DNA from: Branchiostoma lanceolatum
Lineage: Eukaryota > Chordata > Leptocardii > Amphioxiformes > Branchiostomatidae
DNA: 64,000 nucleotides
Assembly: GCF_035083965.1 (NCBI RefSeq)
Contig: NC_089727.1
Span: 2,237,501 to 2,301,500, forward strand
Direction of reading: 5' to 3'
A program made the translations under genes and the position numbers. A model generated the notes under the pieces. The model was not told where the DNA came from. It searched no databases and was given only the letters and a program-made list of their open reading frames with translations. This document shows positions 8,775-19,120 of the stretch, piece by piece (the stretch's first letter is position 1; each line of letters starts with the position of its first letter).

Positions 8775-11199
8775 GATAAGTAGCAGACTCTGGGTTCTTC
8801 AACTGTGCAGAATCATGCATTGTAATGTCCTTGTCGGTATTCTCATAGATGATATGAGAAGTACCATGTGCTGATTTCTTCTCATTGTCATCCTCAAGGT
8901 AGAAATGAGAAACAGCAGCTACTGCTTTCTGATGCCCATCGCCATTGATTAATTGAGAGGAAGCGGTAACTTCTTTTTCGTCCTTTCCATGAATGATATG
9001 AGAGGTAGCAGCTACTGCTTCATCTGCTAGTACAGAACTGCCCTGCCCAGCCTCATGACCAGCCTCATCTTTCCCATACACGATATTTACTAGTTCATGG
9101 ACTGTCAACGGCTTATGGACTGCTTTCACCCCTTCAGCGTCTGTAGAAGGGTTTGTCTGGTCCTCAGGACCATCGTTAGTACTTGTTGTCTTACATGAAG
9201 CCATGGCTATGAGGGATTCTGGGTCTTCATATTCATTCTCAGGTATGTTTTCCTGTTCGTTTAGACCTGCAGCACTGCGGGTTGCCTCTGGGTTTAAGGA
9301 TCTACCCTGGTCTGTTGGGCCATGGTAGGAACTGTTTACCATGTCGTCTGTATTGTTGGCATTGCCTGTCGGGGCTGCGATTATAGGGGCCTTTTTATTT
9401 TTTCGCCTCCACCAAAGTGCAAGGACAAGAGCAAGGTTAGAAATTCCGCCAAATATACCGAGACCAATAACAGCTGGCTTATAGCCCTCTGTGTTGCCAA
9501 GGGGAGAAAGGGTTGGCACTAGAGGCGAAGCATTGAAAGAGAGCGAAACAGATTGCTTATTTGCATTTCCAAGTGGAAAATAAGTTGACACTAGAGGCGA
9601 AACAGTGAAAGGGGGCGAAGCAGATGCGACGGTTTGGACATCAACAAACACTGTGGCTGATGCCGAGCCAACAGGATTCGACGCAATACAAATGTACTGA
9701 CCAACATCTATTGCAGTAACATTTGTTATAGTGGTGGTGCCATTCACTCCCACAGTCACCCTCCCACTTGACTCAGCAGTTGCAATTTGTCCGTATGGGA
9801 GAGTGACAGCGACATGGGGAGGAGGTATACCTGAAGCTTTGCATACCAAATGCAGAGTCTCCCCCTGCTCTAGTGTGTTGTCGCTTATCTTGAACCCCAC
9901 AATCGATGGCTTTTTTAACATCATGCCGCCAGACTGCGCGGCATATGCTACAGTTGTGACATCAAATATCTCTGCAGTGACAGTTGATGTGTCTGGCTTG
10001 ACCGATGTCGGGGTTTCTACCTCAACAAACACCGTGGCTGACGCCGAGCCGACAAGATTTGTTGCAATACAGATGTACTGGCCAGCATCTGCTGCAGTAA
10101 CATCAGTTATGGCGATGGTACCATTCACTCCCACAGTGACCCTCCCACTTGACTCAGTAGTTGCATTCAGTCCAGATGGGAGGGTGACTGTGATGTCTGG
10201 TTTAGGTATCCCTGAAGCTTCACAGATCAAATGCAGAGTTTCCCCCTGTAACAGTGTATCTTTGTTTCTTTCACAATTCAGAATCTTTGCCTTTGGGCTT
10301 TCACAGACCAGGTCGTCAGGGTTTATATTATCAAGAGTTTTGTTTCGGAGGCCGAAAGGTTCTTGACAGGTATATCGGAATTCTTCAGATGGAGGGTAAT
10401 ACATCAGCAACGTTTTCCTGACAGCTGCCATTCTACAGTCACAGTGCAAGGGGTTTCCTAATAGCGATACAGTTTTAAGCTTGGGCAAATTTGAGAATGT
10501 ACCAGGATGAATGCTAGTTAAGAGATTTTCTCTCATGAGTATGGTACAGAGATTGGGTAAGTTTGAGAAGGCCCCAAGTTCAATTAAGTGTATTTGATTA
10601 TAGTCGAGCGCCACCACCTTGAGTATAGGTAAATCTGAGAATGTGCCAGACTTAATGTCGGTTATTTGGTTGTCGTCCAGCCACAACGTTATGAGAAGAG
10701 ATAGATTTGTAAAAGTGTTTGGAAGGATGTTAGTTATTTTGTTGTGTGACAAGTGCAAATAAGAGAGCTGATGTAGATTTGATATTGTACCGGGGTCAAT
10801 ACTAGTCAGGCTGTTGTTTTTCAATTCCAAAGTCATGAGTTTTTGCAGTTTCGAGAATGTACCGGGTTCAATGTAAGTTATCTTGTTGCATTCTAGGAAG
10901 AGGTGTTCGAGCTGTAATGGACCTGAAAATGTTCCTGTCTGAATGTAAGTTAACTCGTTAAGTCCCAAACATAAAGTTTTCAATTTCGGGTACTTTGAGA
11001 AGTCAGCCTGATTCAAGCTTGAGATGTAATTTTCCTGCAAGTTAAGCCGAGTGCTGGATGTAGGCAGGTCCTGAGGAACACTGCCGCGGGGAAAGTCATC
11101 GCGGCGAGACGAGCAGCCACTGCCTCGGGCTGCGGCCGGTCCAGTCTCCCTCAAAATGATGAGCAGAAGAACCAGGAATGCATTCAGCTTGTTTGCCAT
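8722..11199 (-). CDS. LRR-Ig transmembrane receptor A (825 aa, tail frame-shifted)
   Basis: Single coding exon. Signal peptide about 1-24; eight 24-residue LRRs about 52-241; LRRCT (NPLHCDC... C278, C299); Ig1 about 303-395 (C326, C377, DAGQYIC); Ig2 about 430-521 (C453, C504); a Ser/Thr/Pro stalk; TM about 573-596 followed by RRKNKK; cytoplasmic tail about 229 aa. The LRRNT is damaged: paralogue B has CSSRCDC, here CSSRRDD, so two cap cysteines are gone while VPQDLP remains. The tail has degenerate units (SHIIHGKDEKE, SQLINGDGHQK, SHIIYENTDKD). An acceptor (AATACAG) lies 3 bp before ATG, implying a 5'UTR intron. Family members are cell-surface recognition or adhesion proteins; the ligand is unknown. 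It may be active, allelic, or starting to decay. Confidence 0.88.
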   Translation of the reverse strand: MANKLNAFLVLLLIILRETGPAAARGSGCSSRRDDFPRGSVPQDLPTSSTRLNLQENYISSLNQADFSKYPKLKTLCLGLNELTYIQTGTFSGPLQLEHLFLECNKITYIEPGTFSKLQKLMTLELKNNSLTSIDPGTISNLHQLSYLHLSHNKITNILPNTFTNLSLLITLWLDDNQITDIKSGTFSDLPILKVVALDYNQIHLIELGAFSNLPNLCTILMRENLLTSIHPGTFSNLPKLKTVSLLGNPLHCDCRMAAVRKTLLMYYPPSEEFRYTCQEPFGLRNKTLDNINPDDLVCESPKAKILNCERNKDTLLQGETLHLICEASGIPKPDITVTLPSGLNATTESSGRVTVGVNGTIAITDVTAADAGQYICIATNLVGSASATVFVEVETPTSVKPDTSTVTAEIFDVTTVAYAAQSGGMMLKKPSIVGFKISDNTLEQGETLHLVCKASGIPPPHVAVTLPYGQIATAESSGRVTVGVNGTTTITNVTAIDVGQYICIASNPVGSASATVFVDVQTVASASPPFTVSPLVSTYFPLGNANKQSVSLSFNASPLVPTLSPLGNTEGYKPAVIGLGIFGGISNLALVLALWWRRKNKKAPIIAAPTGNANNTDDMVNSSYHGPTDQGRSLNPEATRSAAGLNEQENIPENEYEDPESLIAMASCKTTSTNDGPEDQTNPSTDAEGVKAVHKPLTVHELVNIVYGKDEAGHEAGQGSSVLADEAVAATSHIIHGKDEKEVTASSQLINGDGHQKAVAAVSHFYLEDDNEKKSAHGTSHIIYENTDKDITMHDSAQLKNPESATYHGTHENTSFICFCSLYL

Positions 11200-11671
11200 T
11201 TTCTGTATTTGAAAACAGAGTTACACTGTAATACTGAAAAACTGAAAATATTGTTTTCCTAATATAATAATGAAGCACGTTGCCCATAGAAATTGTTTAT
11301 TCATATATTTTGTATGTTGTGGGGAGACAACATACAGAGATGAGTGATCACCTGTTTTGTGTTCCCTCCATTCTGTACTGGAGAAGTTGAATAACTATAA
11401 GTAAGAAGTCCCATAACTAAAAGCAATAGATAAAAATGTGACGGAGAATGCAGGATATTTTAGTAGACTGCTAACCCATATAAAGCACACTTGTCGTGTA
11501 CAAGGGACTTCTTTCTTCAGTTTCCTTCACAGTGCCACACCCTTACATGCATAGCAGATATAGAATTTCTTTGACCAACAATAACAGAAAGTAATCAGTC
11601 TGTGGTCGAATATGAATAACTTATGTCGGCTTGCTGAAAGCCAGTCCGACATATTTTCATGATTGCTGATT

Positions 11672-11862
11672 CTCAGAATGATGGTACCATTCACTCCCAC
11701 AGTAACTCTCCCACTTGACTCGAGCTCAGTCCCGCCTGCGCTTGGGCGTTATCCCTAATATTAAACCTCACAATTGTTGGCATTTTGAACACCATACCGC
11801 CAGACTGCGCGGCAGATGTTCCAGCTGTGACATCAAATATCTCCGCAGTAGTGAATTGCTGA
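11672..11862 (-). pseudogene. Relic of the inter-Ig/Ig2 region of an LRR-Ig gene
   Basis: On the minus strand this reads TAEIFDVTAGTSAAQSGG then VFKMPTIVRFNIRDN, closely matching the region between Ig1 and Ig2 of gene A (TAEIFDVTTVAYAAQSGG). It then jumps across an internal deletion to the SGRVTVGVNGT region out of frame. It sits upstream of gene A with no LRR, TM or start. It is a decayed fragment of a third LRR-Ig gene or a local duplication. Confidence 0.7.
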
Positions 11863-11907
11863 TATGATTTTCAGTTACAATAGTACCCAAACAAAAATCA
11901 GACCCAC

Positions 11908-12660
11908 CTGTTTTTATTTAGAATCTTCCTTCCGCCGAGTGACTTGTGACAGTTCAGCACTGACTATCGGACACAAACTCCTCTCCTGGTCGTACCTGTA
12001 AAACAAAGGAAACCAAATTTAACTTTAAGGCAGACCAACCCTTCTTAAGGGAGCTGTCTTCCGTGGATTTCAATCTGAAAAAGTCATAACTTATCATTGA
12101 AAGAACATATCCCTTCTACGTTCCTGATTCACTCTAATATAGGAGACAGACAGAGCCACAGTCGCCACAATGTGCGAGTGGATAACCACGCCCGGACCTC
12201 TTCATTAGCGTCTGGGTTTAAAGCAGTCGCCATATGGAGCATGTTTTTATTAATCTTAATACATATGGGTAGTGTACAGATTGCTATATGCTTACGTGAT
12301 AAACAAATGATGAAAGGACCCGACTCCGCCAATCAATGTTTTCCCAGGCTTATTTTCCAAGTGAAAGCACACCTGTACAAGAGTACTTTCTCCAAAAAGT
12401 AGGATCAGCATCTCAGACACATCGGTCTTCTAGGAAAAGTTAATGCTGAATATCTTCTATCAAAAATAACAACAACAAAAATAATCAGTCGCTGCTATAA
12501 TATTAATAACCGATGTCGGTCTGATCAAAGCCAAACCGGCATATTTTCTGTTGATTTGCAGTTACAAACAGCAAGAAAATAGATAGAAAACCAACCTGCC
12601 TTTTCTCCGTAGATTTTCTTTACGATTTATCGTTGATTGGACGCCGAAAATGTTGTCCTC
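11908..12660 (-). promoter_or_regulatory. Putative 5'UTR leader and promoter region of LRR-Ig A
   Basis: On the minus strand, candidate donors CAG/GTGGGTC (exon end 11908) and CAG/GTTGGTT (exon end 12596) could pair with the acceptor at 11203-11204 just before the ATG. The two donors lie in related sequence (a TTTTCAGTTACAA / TTTGCAGTTACAA block and a TGTCGG...CATATTTTC block occur near both). This suggests a duplicated leader or alternative first exons. The donor at 17732 upstream of gene B has the same CAG/GTTGGT form. Exon 5' ends and transcription starts cannot be located from sequence. Confidence 0.35.
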
Positions 12661-12959
12661 TCTGTGTCTAGTTTAGACTGAGGTACGCGACGGACGTAGA
12701 ATTTGTCACCTGTTTAACGTGGGCGGACAGAAAGGCGCATCCGGCTTTGCAGATTTATTAGTGTCTAGGTGTGTGCAGTGTGTAGATTGCTGTTCTAATT
12801 TGCTCAGACAGTTACAAACGTTCAAAAGGACCCGACGCGGCCAAAACATTTTTCGTCTACAGGTATGCGGCGACACGTCCATTTTTGAACCAGCGTTGTG
12901 AATGTTTAACGTTATAGATGTTATAGATATTTCTGCAGCAGATTCTCACATTCCCAAGT

Positions 12960-13110
12960 GACCATGAAAAATGTATCTACTTCTCGTGTCGGTGCAACAG
13001 TTTCCAAGACAGAAAGCAGGACCAGAAACACAGATAATGTGCTACAATCTCTTTATTTTACTACTAGTTTGGCTAACTAACAATGACGCATACGATATGC
13101 GACTCTTTTC
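12960..13110. repeat. Duplication-unit marker (copy 2), probable LRR-Ig B 3' end
   Basis: GCAGGACCAGAAAC..AGATAATGTGCTACAATC..TTTATTTTAC is shared with about 6700-6800 and 18330-18420. The minus strand contains AATAAA, about 600 bp past the stop of LRR-Ig B. It probably marks the polyadenylation end of each paralogue. Confidence 0.55.
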
Positions 13111-13660
13111 AGCTAGTAATTTCCACAGAAAGTCGTCCATGCATCTTCATCAACCAATTCAATCACTGATGGAAATCTCTGTAATTTTTTTTTCTTTTTG
13201 TTAACATGACTGTTTTTCTACAGGGGTGCATACTAAAAATACGATAACATCCTGAAATTGAGACTTTGTCAAACACTGCAGAACAAAAATCTGTTGGTCC
13301 GAAGAAATTTAAAAAAGAAACGTTTGTTATATTTCACCAAGAGTTAGAAAATTGGGAACCTGTAGCTGTTGTGTTCTTGGATTCATTGATCAAACTGTAT
13401 ACAAATGATATTTGTGCCGAATGAAGTAAGACAATGTTTGATTTGGTTTACGATTCGGGCTATGTGAGTTGCTAGTTTGGAAATTGATGTGAATCTGTCT
13501 CCGTCAGTTTTAGCACATAATCCTTTTTATATTGATAACGATAATTTACATCCACTTTTTGGGACTGTTGTAGCAGTGTTATCAATGGTGCTTGTTTCTA
13601 AATTTTTATTGTCAAGGATTATTTGGCATCATTCATATATGATCGGAGAAAAGGGAGATA

Positions 13661-15940
13661 CTAGTTTCTCACTGTTATTTTCTGTAGATAAACTGACAAA
13701 TACTCGATACTTCTTTCTTCCTCTTCATTGCCATAGATGACATGAGATTCAGCAGATGCCACTCCCTCCTCGTAGTCATTTTCACTAATGGCATGAGAAG
13801 CATTCCCATAAGTGATCTGAGAAAAAGCAGATTCTCGTTTCTCATGGTTGTTTTTGTAGATAAATTGACACGCACTGGGTATTGCTTTTCCATCTTCATT
13901 GCCATAGATGGCACGAGATGCGACAAATAGCCCTTCATCCTCGTCGTTGTTCTCATTGACGACTTGAGAAACAGCAGATTCTGCTTCATCATCGTTATTG
14001 TCAGAGATACGCTGAGAAGAACCGTGTGAAACTGCTTCTTCCTCATCGGTATTATCGCAAGTAACCTGAGGAGTATCACACACGTCTTCATCCTCATCGT
14101 CTTTCTCCTGGACAGACTGAGAAGTAGCGGCTACTACTTCCTCCTCCTCGTTATCATTCTCATAGTGAGACTGAGAAGTAGCGGCTACTATTTCCTCCTC
14201 GTTATTATTCTCATAGCCAGACTGAGAAGAAGCAGCTACTATTTCCTCCTCGTTATCATTCTCATAGACAGACTGAGAAGTAGCAGCTGCTATTTCCTCC
14301 TCGTTATCATTCTCATAGACAGACTGAGAAGTAGCGGCTACTATTTCCTCCTCGTTATCATTCTCATAGACAGACTGAGAAGTAGCTGCTACTTTTTCCT
14401 CCTCCTCGTTACCATTCTCATATATAGACTGAGAAGCAGCAGCACCTTCCCCTACTACATTGTAATTCTCGTAAACGTGTGCTTGTTGCCCAGCGTCGCC
14501 ATCACGATCACGCATGTACCTAATGTTAGTTAGATCGGTGCCTGCCAACGGGCTGTGGACTTGCACAGACGCCAGTGCACGTACTGAGGCAGGTGCTGGG
14601 TGTAAATGGGCCCTTTTTCTCTTTAGTACGTTACAAAGTATAAAGGCAAGAGCAGAAATAATCATAACCACAGCGAATGCACCAACATGAATACCAATGT
14701 GAACATTGCTTACGGTATTGCCGACTGTTGGATATTTGAACACGATACCATCAGACTGTGCGGCAGATGTTGCAGCTGTGACATCAGAGATTTCCACTGT
14801 AGTGGATGTGTCTAGCTTGTCTTTTGTTGGTGTTTCTACCTCTACAAACAGTGTGTCAGATGCAGTGCCACCTTGATTTGCTGCGATACAAATGTACTGC
14901 CCAGCATCTGCCGCAGTAACATTAGTTATGGTGATGGTACCATTCACCCCCATAGTCACCCTCCCTCCTGACTCATCAGTAGCATTCAGTCCAGATGGGA
15001 GGGTGACTGTCATGTCTGGTTTAGGTATTCCTGTAGCTTCACAGACCGCCTGGAGAATTTCCCCCTGCACCAATGTGCCACCTTTGCTCTTTTTAAAACT
15101 CACAATCTTTGAGCTTTTACAGATTAGATCTTTGGGGTTTATATAGGCAATCATTTTCCCATGGAGGTTGCTAGGTTCTTGACAAGTAGCTTTTTCATCT
15201 AATTTGAGCCAGTCGTACAGTTTCCTGGGAGGTGCCATTCTACAGTCACATTGCCAGGGGTTTTCAGATAGTGTAACCTTTTCAAGCTTGGGCAAATTGG
15301 AGATTGTACCAGGATAAATATTAGCTAGAAGGTTATTTCTTAGGCTTATGCTTTCAAGACTGGGTAGGTTTGAGAATGCCCCAGGTTGAATACCTCGTAT
15401 TTGATTATCAGACAGCTCCAAAAGGTTGAGTTCAGGCAAATCTGAGAATGTGCCAGACCTAATGTGAGTTATCTGATTGTTGTCCAGCAACAACGTGCTG
15501 AGCTTTGTTAGATTTGTGAATGTACCTGGGAGGATGTTAGTTAGTTTATTATTATACAGTTCCAAACGAAAGAGCTCCCGTAGGTTAGAAAATGTACCGG
15601 GGTCAATCTTAGTTATCTGGGTTGTGGATAGGGACAACGTTTTGAGCTGTGATAGACCTGAAAATGTACCAGGCTGTATGTAAGTTAACTTGTTTGAGAA
15701 CATCCGCAACTCTGTCAACTTTATGTACTTTGAGACGTCAGACCGACTCAAGCCTGCGATGGAATTGTATTGCAAGTTAAGTTGAGTGATGTTTGTAGGC
15801 AGGTCCTGAGGAACACTGCTGAGGCGTCTGCGGCTACAGTCACAGCGTGATGAACAGCTGCTGCTGCAGGCTGCACTTGGACCAGTTTCCCTCAGGCAGA
15901 TGAGTAGAAGAACCAGGAGGGTCTTCAGCTTGTTTGCCAT
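13661..15940 (-). CDS. LRR-Ig transmembrane receptor B with tandem tyrosine-motif tail (759 aa)
   Basis: Single coding exon; the acceptor TGTATAG ends 3 bp before ATG, so the 5'UTR is split. Signal peptide about 1-24; LRRNT with intact cysteines (CSSSCSSRCDC) and VPQDLP; seven LRRs about 53-220; LRRCT (NPWQCDC to DLIC274); one Ig about 277-369 (C300, C351, DAGQYIC); TM about 415-437 ending in KRKR; tail 438-759. The tail is a tandem array of about 15 units based on a 17-residue repeat SQSVYENDNEEEIVAAT, with 11 YxN tyrosines (YEN x7, YGN x3, YKN) set among acidic residues. YxN, when phosphorylated, is the known Grb2-type SH2 binding motif; use as a signalling scaffold is inference. Paralogue A has one more LRR and one more Ig. 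Confidence 0.9.
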   Translation of the reverse strand: MANKLKTLLVLLLICLRETGPSAACSSSCSSRCDCSRRRLSSVPQDLPTNITQLNLQYNSIAGLSRSDVSKYIKLTELRMFSNKLTYIQPGTFSGLSQLKTLSLSTTQITKIDPGTFSNLRELFRLELYNNKLTNILPGTFTNLTKLSTLLLDNNQITHIRSGTFSDLPELNLLELSDNQIRGIQPGAFSNLPSLESISLRNNLLANIYPGTISNLPKLEKVTLSENPWQCDCRMAPPRKLYDWLKLDEKATCQEPSNLHGKMIAYINPKDLICKSSKIVSFKKSKGGTLVQGEILQAVCEATGIPKPDMTVTLPSGLNATDESGGRVTMGVNGTITITNVTAADAGQYICIAANQGGTASDTLFVEVETPTKDKLDTSTTVEISDVTAATSAAQSDGIVFKYPTVGNTVSNVHIGIHVGAFAVVMIISALAFILCNVLKRKRAHLHPAPASVRALASVQVHSPLAGTDLTNIRYMRDRDGDAGQQAHVYENYNVVGEGAAASQSIYENGNEEEEKVAATSQSVYENDNEEEIVAATSQSVYENDNEEEIAAATSQSVYENDNEEEIVAASSQSGYENNNEEEIVAATSQSHYENDNEEEEVVAATSQSVQEKDDEDEDVCDTPQVTCDNTDEEEAVSHGSSQRISDNNDDEAESAVSQVVNENNDEDEGLFVASRAIYGNEDGKAIPSACQFIYKNNHEKRESAFSQITYGNASHAISENDYEEGVASAESHVIYGNEEEERSIEYLSVYLQKITVRN
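14115..14430 (-). repeat. 51-bp coding tandem repeat (17-aa units)
   Basis: At least five consecutive near-identical units (plus-strand core TTTCCTCCTCGTTATCATTC) encode SQSxYENxNEEE(E)xVAA(T/S). Units towards the C-terminus are older and degenerate, while the membrane-proximal ones are nearly identical. This indicates recent expansion or homogenisation, so length polymorphism is likely. Confidence 0.92.
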
Positions 15941-15942
15941 CT

Positions 15943-17950
15943 TCTATACATCAAAAGGAGTGATGCACTTAACTGTAATACAACTGAAAATATAGATCTC
16001 CTGATAACAGTGAACCAAATGATGTTCCCTATAAAAACATGTAAAATGTACATATATAGGTATAGTCGTGAATGTTCCCAAGTACATCAACGGGATAAAA
16101 CATTTCACACAGTATGTATATTGAGAGCTTTGAGAGGAGCTAATGTCTGATTCATCAAGTTGTGAAATAAATAATTCATTTGAAAAATAACGAAGTTTTA
16201 AAAACAGATTGATCCTTGTTTTGAAGAGGGCTTGTCTATCGGCCAAGATGATGTAAATCCTACTTTTTTTAGCTGTCGTGTCCAAAAGAAAAGAAACAAA
16301 AAGCAAAATCGACAACGCAACATCGTTGGAGGACCTTTCCCGCCTTAAACATCAAGACTGCTCAGAATATTTGGCATGTAGTAGCTTAAGCTATAATTTA
16401 ACGTCTTCCCCGTAACCGCGGCAATTGTCTGACTACCTAAGCCTTGATATTGAAAGCCAAACCTTGTGAGCAAAGAGATTAAGGTCTAAAAAGTTTTACC
16501 TAACATGTCATTTTGCTAGCAGAATATGTCTCCGTTTTCTGTTCCTTAGAGTCCAGGCTTTTAAATTCCAAAGACTTTCAAGACTGACGTAAAGCTAGTT
16601 GAGTTTCTCTTTCTTCATGAAGCGATATGTTTGCTATTGCACTTTGTAGTTGTTAAGTCTAGGTAATCTTTCTTACGTACTTTTATTCATTTTCTAAAGG
16701 CGGACGTTGGAAGCAAAGTAAGACTCAATCGTATCTTTTAGCCGAGCCTGGGGCTCTGATTAGTTTTGCCATCAGAAATTGTTTTCCGTACTTGCGCCAC
16801 TATTTTCAAGCAAAGTAAGCAAGGCTTTTAAGTCTCTTGTGACCAAAGGTTCATGTTGGGTGGGTGTGGAATCCTCCAATTCACTCGTTTTCCTGTCGAC
16901 AGTCTAATTCTGTCCTTGTTCCTTAAGGCGAAACCTCGGAACCAAAGGCTTAATAATGTTTTGGAGGAAAGGTGAGGGAGGGGAGTCCAATCTCGTGCGC
17001 AAAGTAAATAGGCTTAGCCGTCCCTTGTGGCCAAAGAGGGGACTAAGCCAGTAGCAGACAGACTGCTTTAATTAAGCTCCTTTCATATTTTCATGATTTC
17101 TCAAAATGCTGGATATCTTGAAAATCCAACTGGCTCTAGTAGCTTTACACCGCTTAAGTATTGCCTCCAAATTTTACGGACTGACTTGTTCTGGCTGACG
17201 AAACAGGAACTGCCAATTTGATTTTCTTTTTTGAAGGTGTTTGTACTCTACAAACACCTTCAAGCTTCCGCCCTGCCTTACCTGACTCAGACTTAAGATG
17301 CAGACAATTTACCCCCCTACTCCCCATGTCATCCAACACAGGGTGTGGCTACTCAACTAAATGCCGCGACGCTGCCAATGTTCACATTTTCCAGTATTGG
17401 TATATTTTCCTCACCGTGCTGGCTCCGCGGGCTCAGGTTAATGCCATACGATTTTCTTCCCCAAACTACAATGACAACACGCCATCTGGTTGTCACTGTT
17501 GCTAAAATTCAGCAATGTGAGAACTATGGGTGACAACAGTCACGTTCAAAATTCCCCAAATACCTACGCCCAAATCTGGCAAAATATTCATCCACGTGCC
17601 ACAAAAATACAGATTCTTGATCTACCACTTGAAGTATCTTGCCCACAATTGCTGTCAAGACAAAAGCATTAGTCTTCGTTTTCTTGTTGATTTCAAGATA
17701 AGAGTAGCACCGACATAATAACCAGACCAACCTGTCGTCATGAATCTTCTATCCTCTGGACGAGTCAGCGCTTCCCCTTCAGTATCTCAAGACGCGGTCA
17801 CTTCCGTCTGCAGTTTGTGTCGCACGATTTTCAGAAAGGCTGTTACAGAACCTCAGACTGAGTTCTAGTTCTCGCGCTGGGCGGAAGGAACCACGCCTGG
17901 GCCGCGTCATCAGCGTCTGGATCCCGTGCAGACGTCACTTGGAGCTTGCG
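15943..17950 (-). promoter_or_regulatory. 5'UTR intron and leader exon region of LRR-Ig B
   Basis: The acceptor before the ATG (exon from 15943) pairs plausibly with the donor GACAG/GTTGGTCT, whose exon ends at 17732, giving a leader intron of about 1.8 kb. The leader would lie above 17733; its 5' end is unknown. No coding sequence is seen in the intron. About 16480-17100 contains weakly repeating blocks (AAGGCTTTTAAGTCTC, TTGTGACCAAAGG, TTGTTCCTTAAGGC) that look like decayed tandem repeats. Confidence 0.4.
17231..17263. repeat. Perfect 15-bp stem hairpin
   Basis: TTGAAGGTGTTTGTA, three bases CTC, then the exact complement. It lies in the LRR-Ig B leader intron. Confidence 0.85.
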
Positions 17951-18126
17951 CAGTGTGAGCTTGCTGGTTGACGAATGAAGTTCAGGCACAGGTCCTCTGT
18001 AAATTCATTTCGTCTTGGGAGGGTAAAGGCAGAGACGGGGACTTTGGTGCGTAGCGTTGCGTTGTTATATACTTGCTTAGCCAAGTCAGCGACGTGTAAG
18101 GAATGAATGAATTATTTGATAGAATT

Positions 18127-18129
<3 letters not shown>

Positions 18130-18187
<58 letters not shown>
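18130..18187. repeat. (AC)n microsatellite
   Basis: Uninterrupted AC dinucleotides in intergenic DNA. Confidence 0.97.
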
Positions 18188-18189
<2 letters not shown>

Positions 18190-18239
18190 TAATGTTTGCT
18201 TTAATTCAAGTATTGTCTGTCTCTGTGTCTCTATATGTG

Positions 18240-18420
18240 TTCTTTTGCAGTGCACTTTAGAGGGCACCTGCCACATGAAGGGGTGAATTCTGCGATGTCG
18301 GATCACTTTTAGACTAGTAACTATTTTTGTCTCGAAAAGACAGGACCAGAAACGCAGATAGTGTGCTGAGATTGCTTTATTTCCATAGAAGGTGGGAGTA
18401 GTTCAGCTAAGAATGACGAA
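18240..18420. repeat. Orphan copy of the LRR-Ig 3'-end marker (copy 3)
   Basis: GACAGGACCAGAAACGCAG, ATAGTGTGCTGAGATTG, CTTTATTTCCATAG and TTCAGCTAA match copies at about 6700-6800 and 12990-13090. It is preceded by the dispersed AGAGGGCAC...GGGGTGAATTC core. Unlike the other two copies, no LRR-Ig gene lies on its 5' (higher-coordinate) side on the minus strand. A third paralogue may have been lost here. Confidence 0.6.
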
Positions 18421-18890
18421 AGGAACAAGTGGGCGGGTGGAGGCGCGCATGCGTCTGGGCAGATTCATTAGCGTCTGGGTTCCGAGCAGACGTCACTTGG
18501 AGCATGCGCAGTATGTGGTCTGCCTGGAAGGCAAACTTATTTCCAAAAGGCTGACGTCACTAAAATTCTTTTCTCGGATAATTTTGCAGGAGTATTTTCG
18601 GGAAGTGGTGGGAATAACAGGGATGACGATAGGCTGTATGGTTTTTATAGGTCAGAATGGTTTTTATTTGTCAGAATGGTTTTTATTGGTCAGAAATTAC
18701 CCGCAATGGCAGCCTTTCTAGCGCTGAATTGATGCAGGGTTTACAGGTTTCACATAATACACAACATATACATATACATATTTCATCCACACTTGTATGA
18801 ATTAACCAAATCACCTGCGCTTCCGATATAATTTTATGTAAAAGGCGACAGTTGGGTGAGGCGCATCATGCTACGAACGACCGAAAGATC

Positions 18891-19120
18891 TAAGGGCCTT
18901 GTCACACTTGTGCGTATATTCAAGTGCGTACGAGTTGCGCATTTAACATTTTCTTTGGCTTTAAGTAAAGTTTGTGGGAAGTTGTTTTCTACTTTGACCC
19001 ATCGTTGTGCAGCCTAGAGATCGAACCTAACAAATCACTTATTCGACTGCAAACTTAACCTTAACAAATAAATATACGCAGTCCATGCGGTCTATACGCA
19101 CAAGTGTGAAGGAGGCTTTA
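18891..19120. mobile_element. MITE-like element, GTCACACTTGTGCGTATA-type ends
   Basis: The left end TAAGGGCCTTGTCACACTTG is matched in reverse complement by the right end (TAAAGCCTCCTTCACACTTG), with a shared GTGCGTATA after it; terminal repeats are about 27 bp. The element is about 230 bp with no coding capacity. Superfamily not assigned. Confidence 0.7.

Noticed and set aside
9731..10366. Open frame of 211 codons on + across the Ig domains of LRR-Ig A
   Set aside because: Antisense shadow of the Ig-coding region; no domain or start context of its own.
14115..14430. CRISPR-like array of regular repeats
   Set aside because: Units are contiguous coding repeats with no unique spacers, in a eukaryotic receptor tail.
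14165..14533. Open frame on + with repeated RLRSSxYYFLLVIILI
   Set aside because: Complement of the SQSVYENDNEEE repeat; periodic by construction and not a membrane protein gene.
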